64,000 bases of DNA. Source: JASJBU01 sp963797085 (GTDB lineage: Bacteria; Pseudomonadota; Gammaproteobacteria; Chromatiales; Chromatiaceae). Below, one piece after another: positions 1-8,216 of the stretch. The notes below the pieces were generated by a model that did no database searches, was not told the DNA's origin, and worked only from the letters and a program-made list of their open reading frames with translations. The position numbers and the translations under genes are program-made. The stretch lies in assembly GCA_963797085.1 (NCBI GenBank), contig CAWCOA010000024.1, positions 1 to 64,000 on the forward strand, in the 5' to 3' direction. The number at the start of each line of letters is the position of its first letter. Position 1 is the first letter of the stretch.

Positions 1-300
1 GTCGCCAATGAGGAACTCAGCAGCCGGCTTGCCGAACAGATGAACAGCCGCATGTATGTGCTCTCTCTGATCGCCGGACTGTTCCTGCCCCTGGGGTTTC
101 TTACCGGCCTGCTAGGCATCAATGTCGGCGGCATCCCCTTGGCTGAGAGTCCCTGGGGATTCTTCGAGGTGGTGGTGTTCCTACTCGTGATCGTGCTGGT
201 ACAGATTGTGGTTTTCGGCGCAAACGCTGGTTTTAAAGACACGGCACATTGCTTCACAGCAAGCCGGGCGCAGACGGAGGCAGCCCATGAAGATTGCTGA
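1..300 (+). CDS. CorA/ZntB-type divalent metal transporter, C-terminal part (5' cut by window edge)
   Basis: Only the last two membrane helices of a CorA-superfamily inner-membrane channel/transporter are present. The first helix ends in the family signature GIN followed by VGGIP, the form typical of ZntB-like members rather than GMN of CorA proper, so Zn2+ or another divalent cation is the likely substrate. The second helix follows directly. Family proteins end with a short basic cytoplasmic tail; here, if one C is restored after position 216, the frame reads VVFRRKRWF and stops at 234-236, exactly that tail. As read, the frame instead runs on to 300 with an unrelated tail. I infer a one-base deletion, probably a sequence error. 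The next gene (SulP) starts close by on the same strand. Confidence 0.8.
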   Translation, partial: VANEELSSRLAEQMNSRMYVLSLIAGLFLPLGFLTGLLGINVGGIPLAESPWGFFEVVVFLLVIVLVQIVVFGANAGFKDTAHCFTASRAQTEAAHEDC

Positions 301-2099
301 ACAGGCAGCGAAGGCAAGGTTTATGGATCAGCAATCGATCAACCCCCGGACAAAGGCTCCTGGTCCTGTTTGACTGGCTGCCTGAAATCAACCGCACTAG
401 TTTACGCGCCGATCTCGTTGCAGCGCTGACCGGAGCTGTCCTGGTGGTTCCCCAGGGGGTGGCGTTTGCGGCCATTGCCGGCATGCCGCCCCAGTATGGC
501 CTGTATGCGGCGATGATTCCGACCATCATGGCCGCCCTGTTCGGTTCCGTCCCGGCACCTGGTCTCGGGGCCTACTACAGCCGCCTCTATTGTGATTTTC
601 TCGGCCCTCAGTGGTTTGGCAATACCCGGCTTCACCGGAATACGTGACCCTGGCGATCACCCTTACCTTGATGGTCGGGGTGGTGGAACTGCTGTTGGGC
701 CTGGCGCGCATGGGCGTGCTGGTAAACTTCATATCCCATCGGTAGTGCTGGGCTTTACCGCAGGGGCCGCACTGCTGATCGCTACCAGCCAGCTCAAGCA
801 TTTCTTCGGTGTGGATGTGCCGCGCAAGCTCAATATAATGGAGCGGGTGACCCTGTTCTATGACAAACTCGATGAGATCAATCTCTATGCGGCAGCGGTG
901 GGTGGGCTGACCCTGGCGGTGGGCCTGACCCTGCGCCAGATAAACCGCAAGCTGCCGTACATGCTGGTCGCTCTGCTGGCCGGTTCACTGCTGGCGCTGT
1001 TGTTGACCCAGCTGTTGGGGGTGGAACGCACCCATATCGCCTTTGTCGGTGCCTTGCCTGCTGCCTTGCCGCCCCTTTCCATGCCGGACCTGAATGTCGC
1101 CACCTTGAAGGAGCTTGCCCCCGCGGTGCTGGCTACCACCCTGTTCGCCCTCACCGAGGCTGTCTCCATTGGCCGCTCATTGGCACTGCGCTCCGGTCAA
1201 AGGCTGGACGGCAACCGGGAATTCATCGGCCAGGGCTTGTCGAATCTGGCCGGCAGTTTCTTCTCCGGCTACGTGGCCACGGTTCCTTCAACCGCAGCGG
1301 GGTCAACTACGAGGCGGGCGCACGGACACCCCTCGCAGCGGTGTTTGCCGGTCTGATCCTGATAGCGTTGATCTTCCCGGTGGCGCCACTCACCGCCTGG
1401 CTGCCTAAGGCGGCCATGGCGGGGCTGCTGTTTCTGGTGGCCTGGAGTCTGATCGATTTCCATCACATCACTCGCATTGCCCGCACCAGCCGCAGCGAAC
1501 TGGGGGTGCTGAGCATTACCTTTCTCGCCACCCTGTTCCTGGAACTGGAGTTTGCCATCCTGTTGGGGGTACTGGCCTCCTTCCTGGTCTATTTGCGCCG
1601 CACCTCACAGCCCGTCCTGACCGTACAGGTGCCTGATGTCGTCCGCCCTGAGCGTCGTTTCGTGGCCGTGGGTGAACGGCCGGAGTGTCCGCAGTTGCGT
1701 ATCCAGCGTATCGACGGCTCCATCTGGTTCGGCGCCGTCAATCACATCTCAGAGCATTTTCGGGAACAACTGGCGCGTCATCAAAAACAAAAACATCTGC
1801 TGTTGCTGACCGATAGTGTGAACTTCGTGGATGTGGCCGGCGCAGAAATGCTCGCCCAGGAAGCAGAAAAGCGCAGGAAAAACGATGGCGGACTGTATAT
1901 GGTCGGGCTCAAGCCGGGGGCCTGCCAGACCCTTACCCGGGGTGACTATTTTCTCGAGATCGGTGCGGAGAATACCTTCGACAGCAAGACCGAAGCCCTG
2001 AGCCAGATCGTTCCCCAGTTAGACGGGGAAGTCTGCAGGCGCTGCACCACCCGGCTGTTCCACGAGTGTACAGCCCAGCCGGCTCCGGAAACTGCCTGA
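287..2099 (+). pseudogene. SulP-family anion transporter with STAS domain, broken by about five frameshifts
   Basis: Inner-membrane SulP (SLC26-like) sulfate/bicarbonate/anion transporter. The N-terminal signature PPQYGLYAA, the conserved GFTAGAA and SQLKHFFG segments and a C-terminal STAS domain (about 1700-2050) are all recognisable. The ATG at 287 has an ideal ribosome site (GGAGG, 275-279). The reading frame must change near 350, 545, 634, 740 and 1283. At each point the family consensus is restored by one or two bases, mostly in short C, T or G runs (for example CAT-TCG reduced to CATCG near 739, and ACGGGT reduced to ACGGT near 1283). No other decay is seen and the STAS end is intact, so I think assembly indels are more likely than a true pseudogene. 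In a sulfur oxidiser a sulfate or bicarbonate role is plausible but not shown. Confidence 0.8.
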
Positions 2100-2442
2100 T
2101 CACCGTTGTTCTCCGTTAATAATGTCATCCCGCGACTTCACTCGAAAAAGACTTCAAGCATGCTTAACCTGCCATCTTCAATTTCGCCGTGCGTTAACTT
2201 ACGAATAACTCAAATTACAAAGCAGGGTGCAAAGGCCCTGGTGAGCATAGCGAATGCCAAGGAATATCTGCTTTGAAGAGTATTTCTATCATCAGTTGTG
2301 ACAAAGTGTCTGTTGATAAAGTCTATTACGATATATCTTGACGCATGTTTAGATCACACGAATAATCATATTCATACATGAGGCATCTACTTACTAATTA
2401 TTGTTTAGCGACAACAATCACGAAACTGTCGAGGAGCACAAA
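2100..2442. other. Intergenic region, upstream of the lipoprotein pair
   Basis: AT-richer than its surroundings and with no supported coding frame on either strand. It separates the SulP gene from the DUF4398/OmpA lipoprotein pair and should carry that pair's promoter. The last part ends with a clear ribosome site, GAGGAG at 2431-2436, six bases before the ATG at 2443. No convincing terminator for the SulP gene and no unambiguous -35/-10 pair could be picked by eye. Confidence 0.5.
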
Positions 2443-2835
2443 ATGATGAAAAAAAACACGAATTGGCCACGAAGGCTAGAGATGTCTCTACTACTCACCA
2501 CGATGACGATTGCAATAGCGGGTTGCAGCAGCATGCCGCAACCTGTTGCTGAGCTATCGGCCGCGAAAACGGCTTTGGAGAGCGCTGAAAGTAAAGAGGC
2601 GACTCAATATGCACCTGTTGCCATGGACCGGGCAAAGCAGAAGCTGAAACGGGCTGAACAGGCCATGCAGAAGGAAAATTATGCTGAAGCCAAGCTCTTG
2701 GCTGAAGAGGCCCAGGCCGATGCCGATCTGGCTCAGGCGCTGGCCGACAAGGTTCAGGTCGAGTCTTCCGTGCGCGAATTGGAAAGCAGCATCGAGATGC
2801 TGCGAGATGAGATCGAACGCGCCAGACGCTATTGA
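2443..2835 (+). CDS. DUF4398-type outer-membrane lipoprotein
   Basis: Small lipoprotein of about 130 residues. A basic start (MMKKN), a hydrophobic segment and a lipobox IAGC (mature Cys near residue 28) mark it as SPase II processed. The remainder is a single charged, alanine-rich helix with the DUF4398 pattern (AAKTALESAE, YAPVAMDRAKQKL, YAEAKLLAEEAQADADLA) and a predicted coiled-coil tail. DUF4398 proteins have no firmly known role; they usually sit next to OmpA-type proteins, as here, where the next gene begins 30 bases downstream and contains a related helical region before its OmpA domain. The start is set by GAGGAG six bases upstream; an in-frame TTG at 2401 lacks support. The pair probably acts together at the outer membrane-peptidoglycan interface. 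Confidence 0.8.
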   Translation: MMKKNTNWPRRLEMSLLLTTMTIAIAGCSSMPQPVAELSAAKTALESAESKEATQYAPVAMDRAKQKLKRAEQAMQKENYAEAKLLAEEAQADADLAQALADKVQVESSVRELESSIEMLRDEIERARRY

Positions 2836-2864
2836 ATCTACACACAGAATATCAGGGGAGAACC

Positions 2865-3638
2865 ATGAGGTTATCAATATTAAGAAGTTTTTGGGTGCTG
2901 ACAATGACGGCAGCGTTGGTTTCAGGTTGCAGCAGCGTACAGAAAAACCAGGATTTGATCGGAGCAGAAGAAATTTTCGGTAAGGCAAAGCAGGATGAGA
3001 GCGTGCTCAGGTATGCGCCGACCGAGCTGGAGCGGGCTCAAAAAGCGCTCAACCTCGCTGCAGAGGCAAAGTCTGATGAGGAGATGAGCTCATTGGCGTA
3101 TATCGGCAAAACCCGCACGCAGACGGCAATCGCGGTAGCTGAGCGGAAAAAAGCCAAAGCCAGATTGCTGGAACTGAGTAAGGTCAAGGACGAGGAACGC
3201 TTAAAGGCGAGAGATCTGGAGATCACCGAGGCCCAGGCGAAGGCGGCAGCCCTGCAAAAGCAGCTGGAGGATTTGGAGGCGGTTAAAACCGAGAGGGGCA
3301 TGGTGATGACGCTGGGCGACGTACTGTTCGCCACCGGCAAGGCGGATTTACAACCCGGTGCTATGAGCACCATCAGTCGCTTGGCAGAATTTCTTGCTGA
3401 ATACCCGAAAAAGAACGTCTTGATCGAGGGACATACTGATAGTGTGGGCACTGACGCCTATAACCAAGGTCTTTCCGAGCGTCGAGCCATGGCGGTACAG
3501 ACAGCCCTGATACAGGCCAGGGTGGATCCTGCACGGATAAGTAGTGTCGGTTATGGTGAGGCCCGGCCGATTGCCGACAATAATATTGCTGAGGGGCGCT
3601 TAAAGAATCGTCGTGTTGAGATTGTGATTCGCAATTGA
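2865..3638 (+). CDS. OmpA-family peptidoglycan-binding lipoprotein with DUF4398-like helical region
   Basis: A lipoprotein of 257 residues. The signal has lipobox VSGC (Cys about residue 22); residues 30-130 form a DUF4398-like alpha-helical/coiled-coil region (LRYAPTELERAQKALNLA); the C-terminal 120 residues are an OmpA_C domain. The OmpA diaminopimelate-binding motif is visible as GHTDSVG, followed by LSERRA with the conserved Asp and Arg, and the final NRRVEIVI strand. It should anchor the outer membrane to peptidoglycan. ATG at 2865 follows AGGGGAG and is 30 bases after the preceding DUF4398 gene, so the two form an operon. A strong hairpin terminator follows 27 bases after the stop. Confidence 0.88.
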   Translation: MRLSILRSFWVLTMTAALVSGCSSVQKNQDLIGAEEIFGKAKQDESVLRYAPTELERAQKALNLAAEAKSDEEMSSLAYIGKTRTQTAIAVAERKKAKARLLELSKVKDEERLKARDLEITEAQAKAAALQKQLEDLEAVKTERGMVMTLGDVLFATGKADLQPGAMSTISRLAEFLAEYPKKNVLIEGHTDSVGTDAYNQGLSERRAMAVQTALIQARVDPARISSVGYGEARPIADNNIAEGRLKNRRVEIVIRN

Positions 3639-3664
3639 CACGCACTGTCAAACCGTTTGAGATT

Positions 3665-3699
3665 AAAACAACTCCCCCAAATCATGGGGGAGTTGTTTT
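3665..3699. terminator. Strong rho-independent terminator, usable in both directions
   Basis: A perfect 14-bp stem (AAAACAACTCCCCC at 3665-3678 with its complement at 3686-3699) and a 7-base loop. The arms have A and T tracts at their outer ends, so the hairpin can terminate transcription from either side. It closes the DUF4398/OmpA operon. Confidence 0.9.
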
Positions 3700-3938
3700 A
3701 TCCCTGCAGTAGGGAAGATTAACCCATGATTCAACCTCCCGATCGCACTTGAGAACAATCAACCAGGCAGATCGCTTGAAACTCACACACGGGGATCTCT
3801 AGTACTCAGCCAAGGTTATAATGGTGGGTTCAGTTGAGATTCGGGCTGGTCGGGTAGTGAATCTCCCGTCTTGGGGACAGTTTGCGAAAGGTACAATTGA
3901 CTCATGACGTCAGTGGTGGTTGTTTGTTATTCTGAAGC

Positions 3939-5381
3939 ATGCCTGGCGCCATAAAAAAAACCGCAAAGCGTTTCGAAAAAACTGCAGATCTGATCTCCAG
4001 ACACAAGCATGTTCTCTGGAGCAGATTTGCCCTGCGGGCATCTGTCATATCAATAGCCATCGCAGTCGGGGCGCTGTTTTTCCGCAACCTGGACCTGGTT
4101 CCTGACCTGTCCTATGTGGACGTAAAAATCCTTTCGGGTTCTCCCGAAGGTCAATATCACTCGATGATCGAACGTCTGGTCAGCGCTGCAGCTGATCAGC
4201 AAGCCAGGGTCAGCAATGTCACTACGCGTGGTTCGCGTGAGAATCTTGACCGGCTGGCGGCTGCGCAGGACAACTGTGAGGTACAGCTGGGGCTGGTGCA
4301 GGATGGCTTCGACCACCAGACTTACCAGGGATTGGAGCTGATTGGACGCGTCGGCCGCAGCGAGGCGCTCATACTGATGGGCCGCAATGGAGACAATATT
4401 CATCGCTTGGCCGATCTGCAGGATCTGAAAATAGGTGTCGGGCCTGAACGCAGTGGCAGCGCTTTTCTGGCTGAGCGCCTGCTAAATGCCGCTGATTTGT
4501 CCTCACTGCAAATCATCTTGGAACATCATGCGCTCAAACAGCAGGTTGAACTGGCGGCAACCGGCAAGCTGGATCTTGCACTGTTTATCATGGATGAGGA
4601 CGCGAGTTTGATTGGTGAAGCAGTCCGTGACAAGGGCCTGCAAATCGTCGGTCTGGAGCATACCGAAGCCTTGGCGCGGCGTTTCCCCTTCGTCAGTTAT
4701 GGCAGCTTAGCTGCAGGCCAGTTCGATCCGGTCCGGGTACTGCCGCCCGTGGCCAAGCCGATACTGCGTCTGGATACCTTATTGCTCAGCAACGGCTGCG
4801 CCGCGCATTCCGATATCGTGGGGCTCATGACCCTGCTGGATCGCGCCTACCCCAATTTCATCGAGCGAAATCGAGCGGCGAAGACACCGACAGGCCTGGT
4901 GCTTTCTGAATCGGCACGGGGTTTCTACGAGAATCAGGGTGCTGAATTTGCCGACGAGTACCTGCCTTGGCTGGTGGATATCATGCCGCCAAGCAACTGG
5001 GTATACACCATCATGGCAGTGAGTCTGTTCTTCAATCTGGCAGGTTTTCTGAACAATCAGCGCCTCGCCCTGATCGATATCAACCGGGTCGCACTGGAAA
5101 ATGACATCACGATTCTATTCGGTGACCGGGTCAGTAATGAAGAAATCCGCCATTACAAACCGCAGATGGCGGGTCGGATTCTCGATACCCAAGACCTGGA
5201 CCGGCTCATCGAGGCCTACAAGTGTCATCTCAACAAATGCCGCCAGCAATCTCTATCGGTGTTTTCCCCCATGGGCGAGGAGATGGGCTATCGTGACCAG
5301 GAGATCATCATGACGGCAACTCTGGACGCCTTGCGGGATTTGCGGGAACGGCTCGATCAAGAGAAAGACGGTAAGACTTGA
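3939..5381 (+). CDS. TAXI-type TRAP solute-binding protein with membrane anchors at both ends
   Basis: 480 residues. An N-terminal membrane helix (about 28-48) is followed by a periplasmic TAXI (TRAP-associated extracytoplasmic immunogenic) domain: the opening strand with GSPEGQYHSM, then GLVQDG, LQDLKIGVGPERSGS and the second-lobe pattern LDLALFIMD. A second hydrophobic helix (about 348-368) leads to a roughly 110-residue cytoplasmic-looking tail with no domain I recognise. Most TAXI proteins bind small organic acids or amino acids for a TRAP permease; no DctQM membrane subunit is nearby, so this may sense rather than transport. A second TAXI gene lies on the other strand at about 8.2-9.7 kb. 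The start lacks a good ribosome site and could lie a few codons downstream. Confidence 0.75.
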   Translation: MPGAIKKTAKRFEKTADLISRHKHVLWSRFALRASVISIAIAVGALFFRNLDLVPDLSYVDVKILSGSPEGQYHSMIERLVSAAADQQARVSNVTTRGSRENLDRLAAAQDNCEVQLGLVQDGFDHQTYQGLELIGRVGRSEALILMGRNGDNIHRLADLQDLKIGVGPERSGSAFLAERLLNAADLSSLQIILEHHALKQQVELAATGKLDLALFIMDEDASLIGEAVRDKGLQIVGLEHTEALARRFPFVSYGSLAAGQFDPVRVLPPVAKPILRLDTLLLSNGCAAHSDIVGLMTLLDRAYPNFIERNRAAKTPTGLVLSESARGFYENQGAEFADEYLPWLVDIMPPSNWVYTIMAVSLFFNLAGFLNNQRLALIDINRVALENDITILFGDRVSNEEIRHYKPQMAGRILDTQDLDRLIEAYKCHLNKCRQQSLSVFSPMGEEMGYRDQEIIMTATLDALRDLRERLDQEKDGKT

Positions 5382-5468
5382 TCCTGTTAAAGCTTTTAAC
5401 TAGATCCTGCAAAAATCAATGGCAAAACAAAGTCTGATTATTACGAACGTCTACCAACTCTATAGCTG

Positions 5469-6407
5469 TCACTGTTTATTGAGTATCTCCCTGTAGGTTT
5501 GCTCTCTAAACATAGACTCAGCCATGCGTAGATTAGGCATATGTAAGCAGTTGTTTAATACTTTAGGTCCGTGCACAAAAAGTATGTCCGGTTTTACATT
5601 GACATGTGGCATGTTGCCTTGTGCATTCTGCAAGCTTTCCCATTCCACCATGACCAGGTACTCTGCGGGTATGGTGTAACCCTCCCAAACTTCAGCAGTG
5701 CGTTTTAACTTACTGCCAGAACTGTCCTTTAGATCTTCCAGCATGGATTCAACGGTTGCATGCCCGCTGCCAAGGGACGATAGCCCGATTCGTTTGAGAA
5801 TTTGAAAGCCAATCATACCTGCGGATTCCTTTAGTTTTTGCAGTGTCTCTATTTCCCCGGCTTCAAATTCTTCCTCTTTACCTGGCCGTACCCTGTGTGT
5901 TGCCAATACCATCACGGTTTTTCCTGTATCGACAGCAAATCCTTCTGTATTTCCTTGCCTGCTTTTTGTCAGCCATTGGTTCATCGTGATTAACTTGGGA
6001 AGATCACTATGCACCACGCGGAATACGGGTTCTTCAGGGCCCTCCAGCAACACTTCGCCACATTTTGCACAGGTATTGACCACTACATCTTCAAAGGTCT
6101 CATGAAAGTCCTCATGGGCTTCACATGAATCCCAATAAGTAAATTGGTCAATCCATATATGCGACAAGTTTTGTCCCATATCGGTACTTGCGCCCCAGCG
6201 CATTCCCATTGGGCAGGCACCGAGTTGTTTCATTAGGTCAAAGCCCCTAAATCCGGGCGTCATGGCCGTGGTAAGACACATCTTTGAGCTGGCCTGTCTC
6301 ATCATGCTCATCAGGTTCGGATCGTTCTTGACCAATACACGATTGATAGCTACATACAAAGGTGACTTGGGTTCAGCATCGTATAATTGTTTGATGTCAG
6401 CGCTCAT
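5469..6407 (-). CDS. sor: Sulfur oxygenase reductase
   Basis: Cytoplasmic enzyme that disproportionates elemental sulfur with O2 to sulfite, thiosulfate and sulfide. The 312-residue length matches archaeal SORs (about 308). Visible active-site elements, numbered from the ATG at 6407: the essential cysteine in SSKMCL (C44, equivalent to Cys31 of Acidianus), the iron ligands in AHEDFH (H98 and H102, equivalent to His86/His90) and the Glu ligand in GPEEP (E126, equivalent to Glu114), plus the CAKC pair (C113, C116) matching Cys101/Cys104. No signal peptide or membrane helix is present. The gene is monocistronic in appearance, convergent with the TAXI gene and followed by no obvious terminator. 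SOR is best known from thermoacidophiles but is also established in mesophilic bacteria. A GTG at 6416 is a weaker alternative start. Confidence 0.93.
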   Translation of the reverse strand: MSADIKQLYDAEPKSPLYVAINRVLVKNDPNLMSMMRQASSKMCLTTAMTPGFRGFDLMKQLGACPMGMRWGASTDMGQNLSHIWIDQFTYWDSCEAHEDFHETFEDVVVNTCAKCGEVLLEGPEEPVFRVVHSDLPKLITMNQWLTKSRQGNTEGFAVDTGKTVMVLATHRVRPGKEEEFEAGEIETLQKLKESAGMIGFQILKRIGLSSLGSGHATVESMLEDLKDSSGSKLKRTAEVWEGYTIPAEYLVMVEWESLQNAQGNMPHVNVKPDILFVHGPKVLNNCLHMPNLRMAESMFREQTYREILNKQ

Positions 6408-6516
6408 ATCTTTCACTCATATTGTTGTATAACTCGTATATCCGTATTCTAAACACATGTGTATTTCATTTTAATCTAATTCCGGCCCATGCTTTTGATA
6501 TAAGTCAGCTCTTGAT

Positions 6517-6720
6517 CATCCTTCATAATGAGCCTGTATCGCGCTACTGTTAACCACCACATAGGCTATGCGATTTTCACCGCTTGCCTTATCTACCAGA
6601 TAAACTTTCCGGCCGAGCCGCACGCCCCGTGCATCACGATAAGGATAATTGTCAGCATGCCAGCTTCCCTGATTGGACCAAGAAACCGGTGAGAGCAGGT
6701 ATTGTTTTATCGATTGTCAT
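6517..6720 (-). pseudogene. Degraded short coding remnant, unknown family
   Basis: Between the SOR and exchanger genes, two adjoining minus-strand frames together read like a real protein end: one gives LLSPVSWSNQGSW, then HADNYPYRD, then RGVRLGRKVYLVDKA, and after a one-base shift near 6567 it continues GGENRIAYVVVNSS and stops at 6517-6519. Composition and codon use look coding, and the piece reads through the shift without a gap. The N-terminal side is lost; upstream frames are closed. I do not recognise the family. It could be the relic of a small envelope or stress protein, or a small gene hit by sequence error. Confidence 0.35.
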
Positions 6721-6779
6721 GGTGAAGGCACAATGTCTTGAGCCGTTCATGTCTGTCTTCGGAATCATATGGACTGACT

Positions 6780-7850
6780 TTATTTCCTACTACGTATTTC
6801 CCGCAGCGCGACAGTAATCAATGTGATCACAGTTAGCGGAATCACAAAGTACAGCATGACTGCACTGAACCTTGGCAATGCATCATGGTGAGATGCGGCT
6901 AAGACAAGATACAGCGTATAGGCCACGTAGTACCCCAGTAATAACAAGCCTTCCTGCCGGTTAATGACGCGGCCTGTATAAAATAACGGCAGGCACGCCA
7001 ACGCTGCCACAATCATGACAGGTAGATCGAATCGGATGACTGCGGTTGAAACTTCAATGCCTGTTGGCGCAACTATGCTGGATAATCCAAGCACCCCCAT
7101 AATATTGAAGATGTTACTACCGACAACATTACCAACGGCGATGTCACGTTCTCCGCGAGTAGCCGCAATGACTGAGGTAACCACTTCAGGCAGGGATGTA
7201 CCTGCTGCGACAATCGTCAATCCAACAACCAATTCGCTGACTCCCAGGTATTGGGCAAAAAACACTGCACTATCGACGAGCCAGCGCGAGCCGATTACTA
7301 ATAGTGCGAGGCCGCCAAGGACTAAGCCTATATTTTTAACCCAACTACTTTTTGCAAATCTCTCAGTCCGAAATTCCTTAGCGTACTCCTCTCTCACCTC
7401 GACACTTTCCCTGCGACTCTGATAAATCAAAAACCAGACGTAAATAATGAGACCTACGACCAGCATGAGACCGTCTGCGAGGCTTATGTTCTCATCCAGC
7501 GAAAGCATTAGAACGATAACCGAGAGCGCTATCATTAAAGGCACATCAAGGCGCACTAGTTGTTGCGATACAACTAGCGGCATAATCAGCGCTGAAAGGC
7601 CAAGAATAAAGAGGATGTTGAAAATATTACTTCCGACAACGTTTCCTACGGTAATACTTGACTGGCCAGATAGCGCCGATTTGACGCTTACCGCAAGCTC
7701 AGGCGAACTAGTACCGAATGCGACGACAGTCAGTCCTATGACCAGAGGCGATATACCAAGAACAGCCGCCATGCGGGATGCTCCCCTTACTAAAGTATCC
7801 GCACCGATAATTAGAAAGAGCAGTCCAACGACGAAAAAGAGAATTGCCAT
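6780..7850 (-). CDS. YrbG-type Ca2+/Na+ (cation) exchanger
   Basis: 356-residue inner-membrane antiporter of the CaCA superfamily. Two homologous halves each carry an alpha-repeat: GTSSPELAVSV with GNVVGSNIFN in the first half (about residues 46-80) and AAGTSLPEVVTSV with GNVVGSNIFN in the second (about 214-252). These hold the acidic residues that bind Ca2+ and Na+. About ten hydrophobic helices are visible, with a charged loop near the middle (about 148-170). Start ATG at 7850. It probably exports Ca2+ using the sodium or proton gradient. Upstream lies a palindrome and a dead SRPBCC gene, so its promoter may lie inside that decayed region. Confidence 0.9.
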   Translation of the reverse strand: MAILFFVVGLLFLIIGADTLVRGASRMAAVLGISPLVIGLTVVAFGTSSPELAVSVKSALSGQSSITVGNVVGSNIFNILFILGLSALIMPLVVSQQLVRLDVPLMIALSVIVLMLSLDENISLADGLMLVVGLIIYVWFLIYQSRRESVEVREEYAKEFRTERFAKSSWVKNIGLVLGGLALLVIGSRWLVDSAVFFAQYLGVSELVVGLTIVAAGTSLPEVVTSVIAATRGERDIAVGNVVGSNIFNIMGVLGLSSIVAPTGIEVSTAVIRFDLPVMIVAALACLPLFYTGRVINRQEGLLLLGYYVAYTLYLVLAASHHDALPRFSAVMLYFVIPLTVITLITVALREIRSRK

Positions 7851-7877
7851 AGTGACCTCAAGTTCGTGAGATTGTCG

Positions 7878-8184
7878 CTACATATAAGCATGTATCCGTT
7901 GTGCGTAGTCCAGTATAACGGATACATGCTTATGATAGCCGTCAAAACCACTGGGGCCGGTGAGGCGAAATTGGATAAATTGGTTTGGGATGTACTCTTC
8001 CACACCATAACGGATGGGGCCTGTCTTCCCAATGTTTCATCTCGAGCGGGCGGTTGAACTGCATGCGCGGTCATGACTGCCTGGGCCACAAGCGATCCTC
8101 TTGTGAGGCCGGCGAATCGATCAGTTCACCCACTCGGGCAATGGATGCATCGAGGACACGTATGTGAATGTTAAAGACCCGCAT
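7878..8184 (-). pseudogene. SRPBCC-family protein, decayed
   Basis: The minus strand starts with ATG at 8184 and reads MRVFNIHIRVLDASIARVGE, then LIDSPASQEDRLWPR, then a TGA where relatives have Trp, then PRMQFNRPLEM in the same frame. After a one-base shift it continues GKTGPIRYGVEEY, IPNQFIQFR and LTGPSGFDGYH. This order matches the N-terminal two thirds of SRPBCC (START-like ligand-binding) proteins. Beyond GYH the family sequence is replaced by the palindrome, which is read without stops to a TAG at 7878. One nonsense codon, one frameshift and a lost 3' end make this a genuine pseudogene, unlike the single-indel genes elsewhere in the window. Confidence 0.75.
7884..7933. repeat. 17-bp perfect inverted repeat (palindromic element)
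   Basis: ATAAGCATGTATCCGTT at 7884-7900 is perfectly complementary to 7917-7933, with a 16-base spacer. It lies 34 bases upstream of the exchanger start and exactly at the place where homology of the SRPBCC pseudogene ends. It could be a small palindromic insertion (REP- or MITE-like), the scar of a rearrangement, or a hairpin in the exchanger leader RNA. It lacks the A/T tract of a terminator. Confidence 0.8.
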
Positions 8185-8216
8185 TAGACTTCTTTGCTAT
8201 CTCCAATGGTCCGAGG

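Noticed and set aside
5382..5468. GTTAAA-GCT-TTTAAC as terminator between convergent genes
   Set aside because: Only a six-pair AT stem without GC core; too weak.
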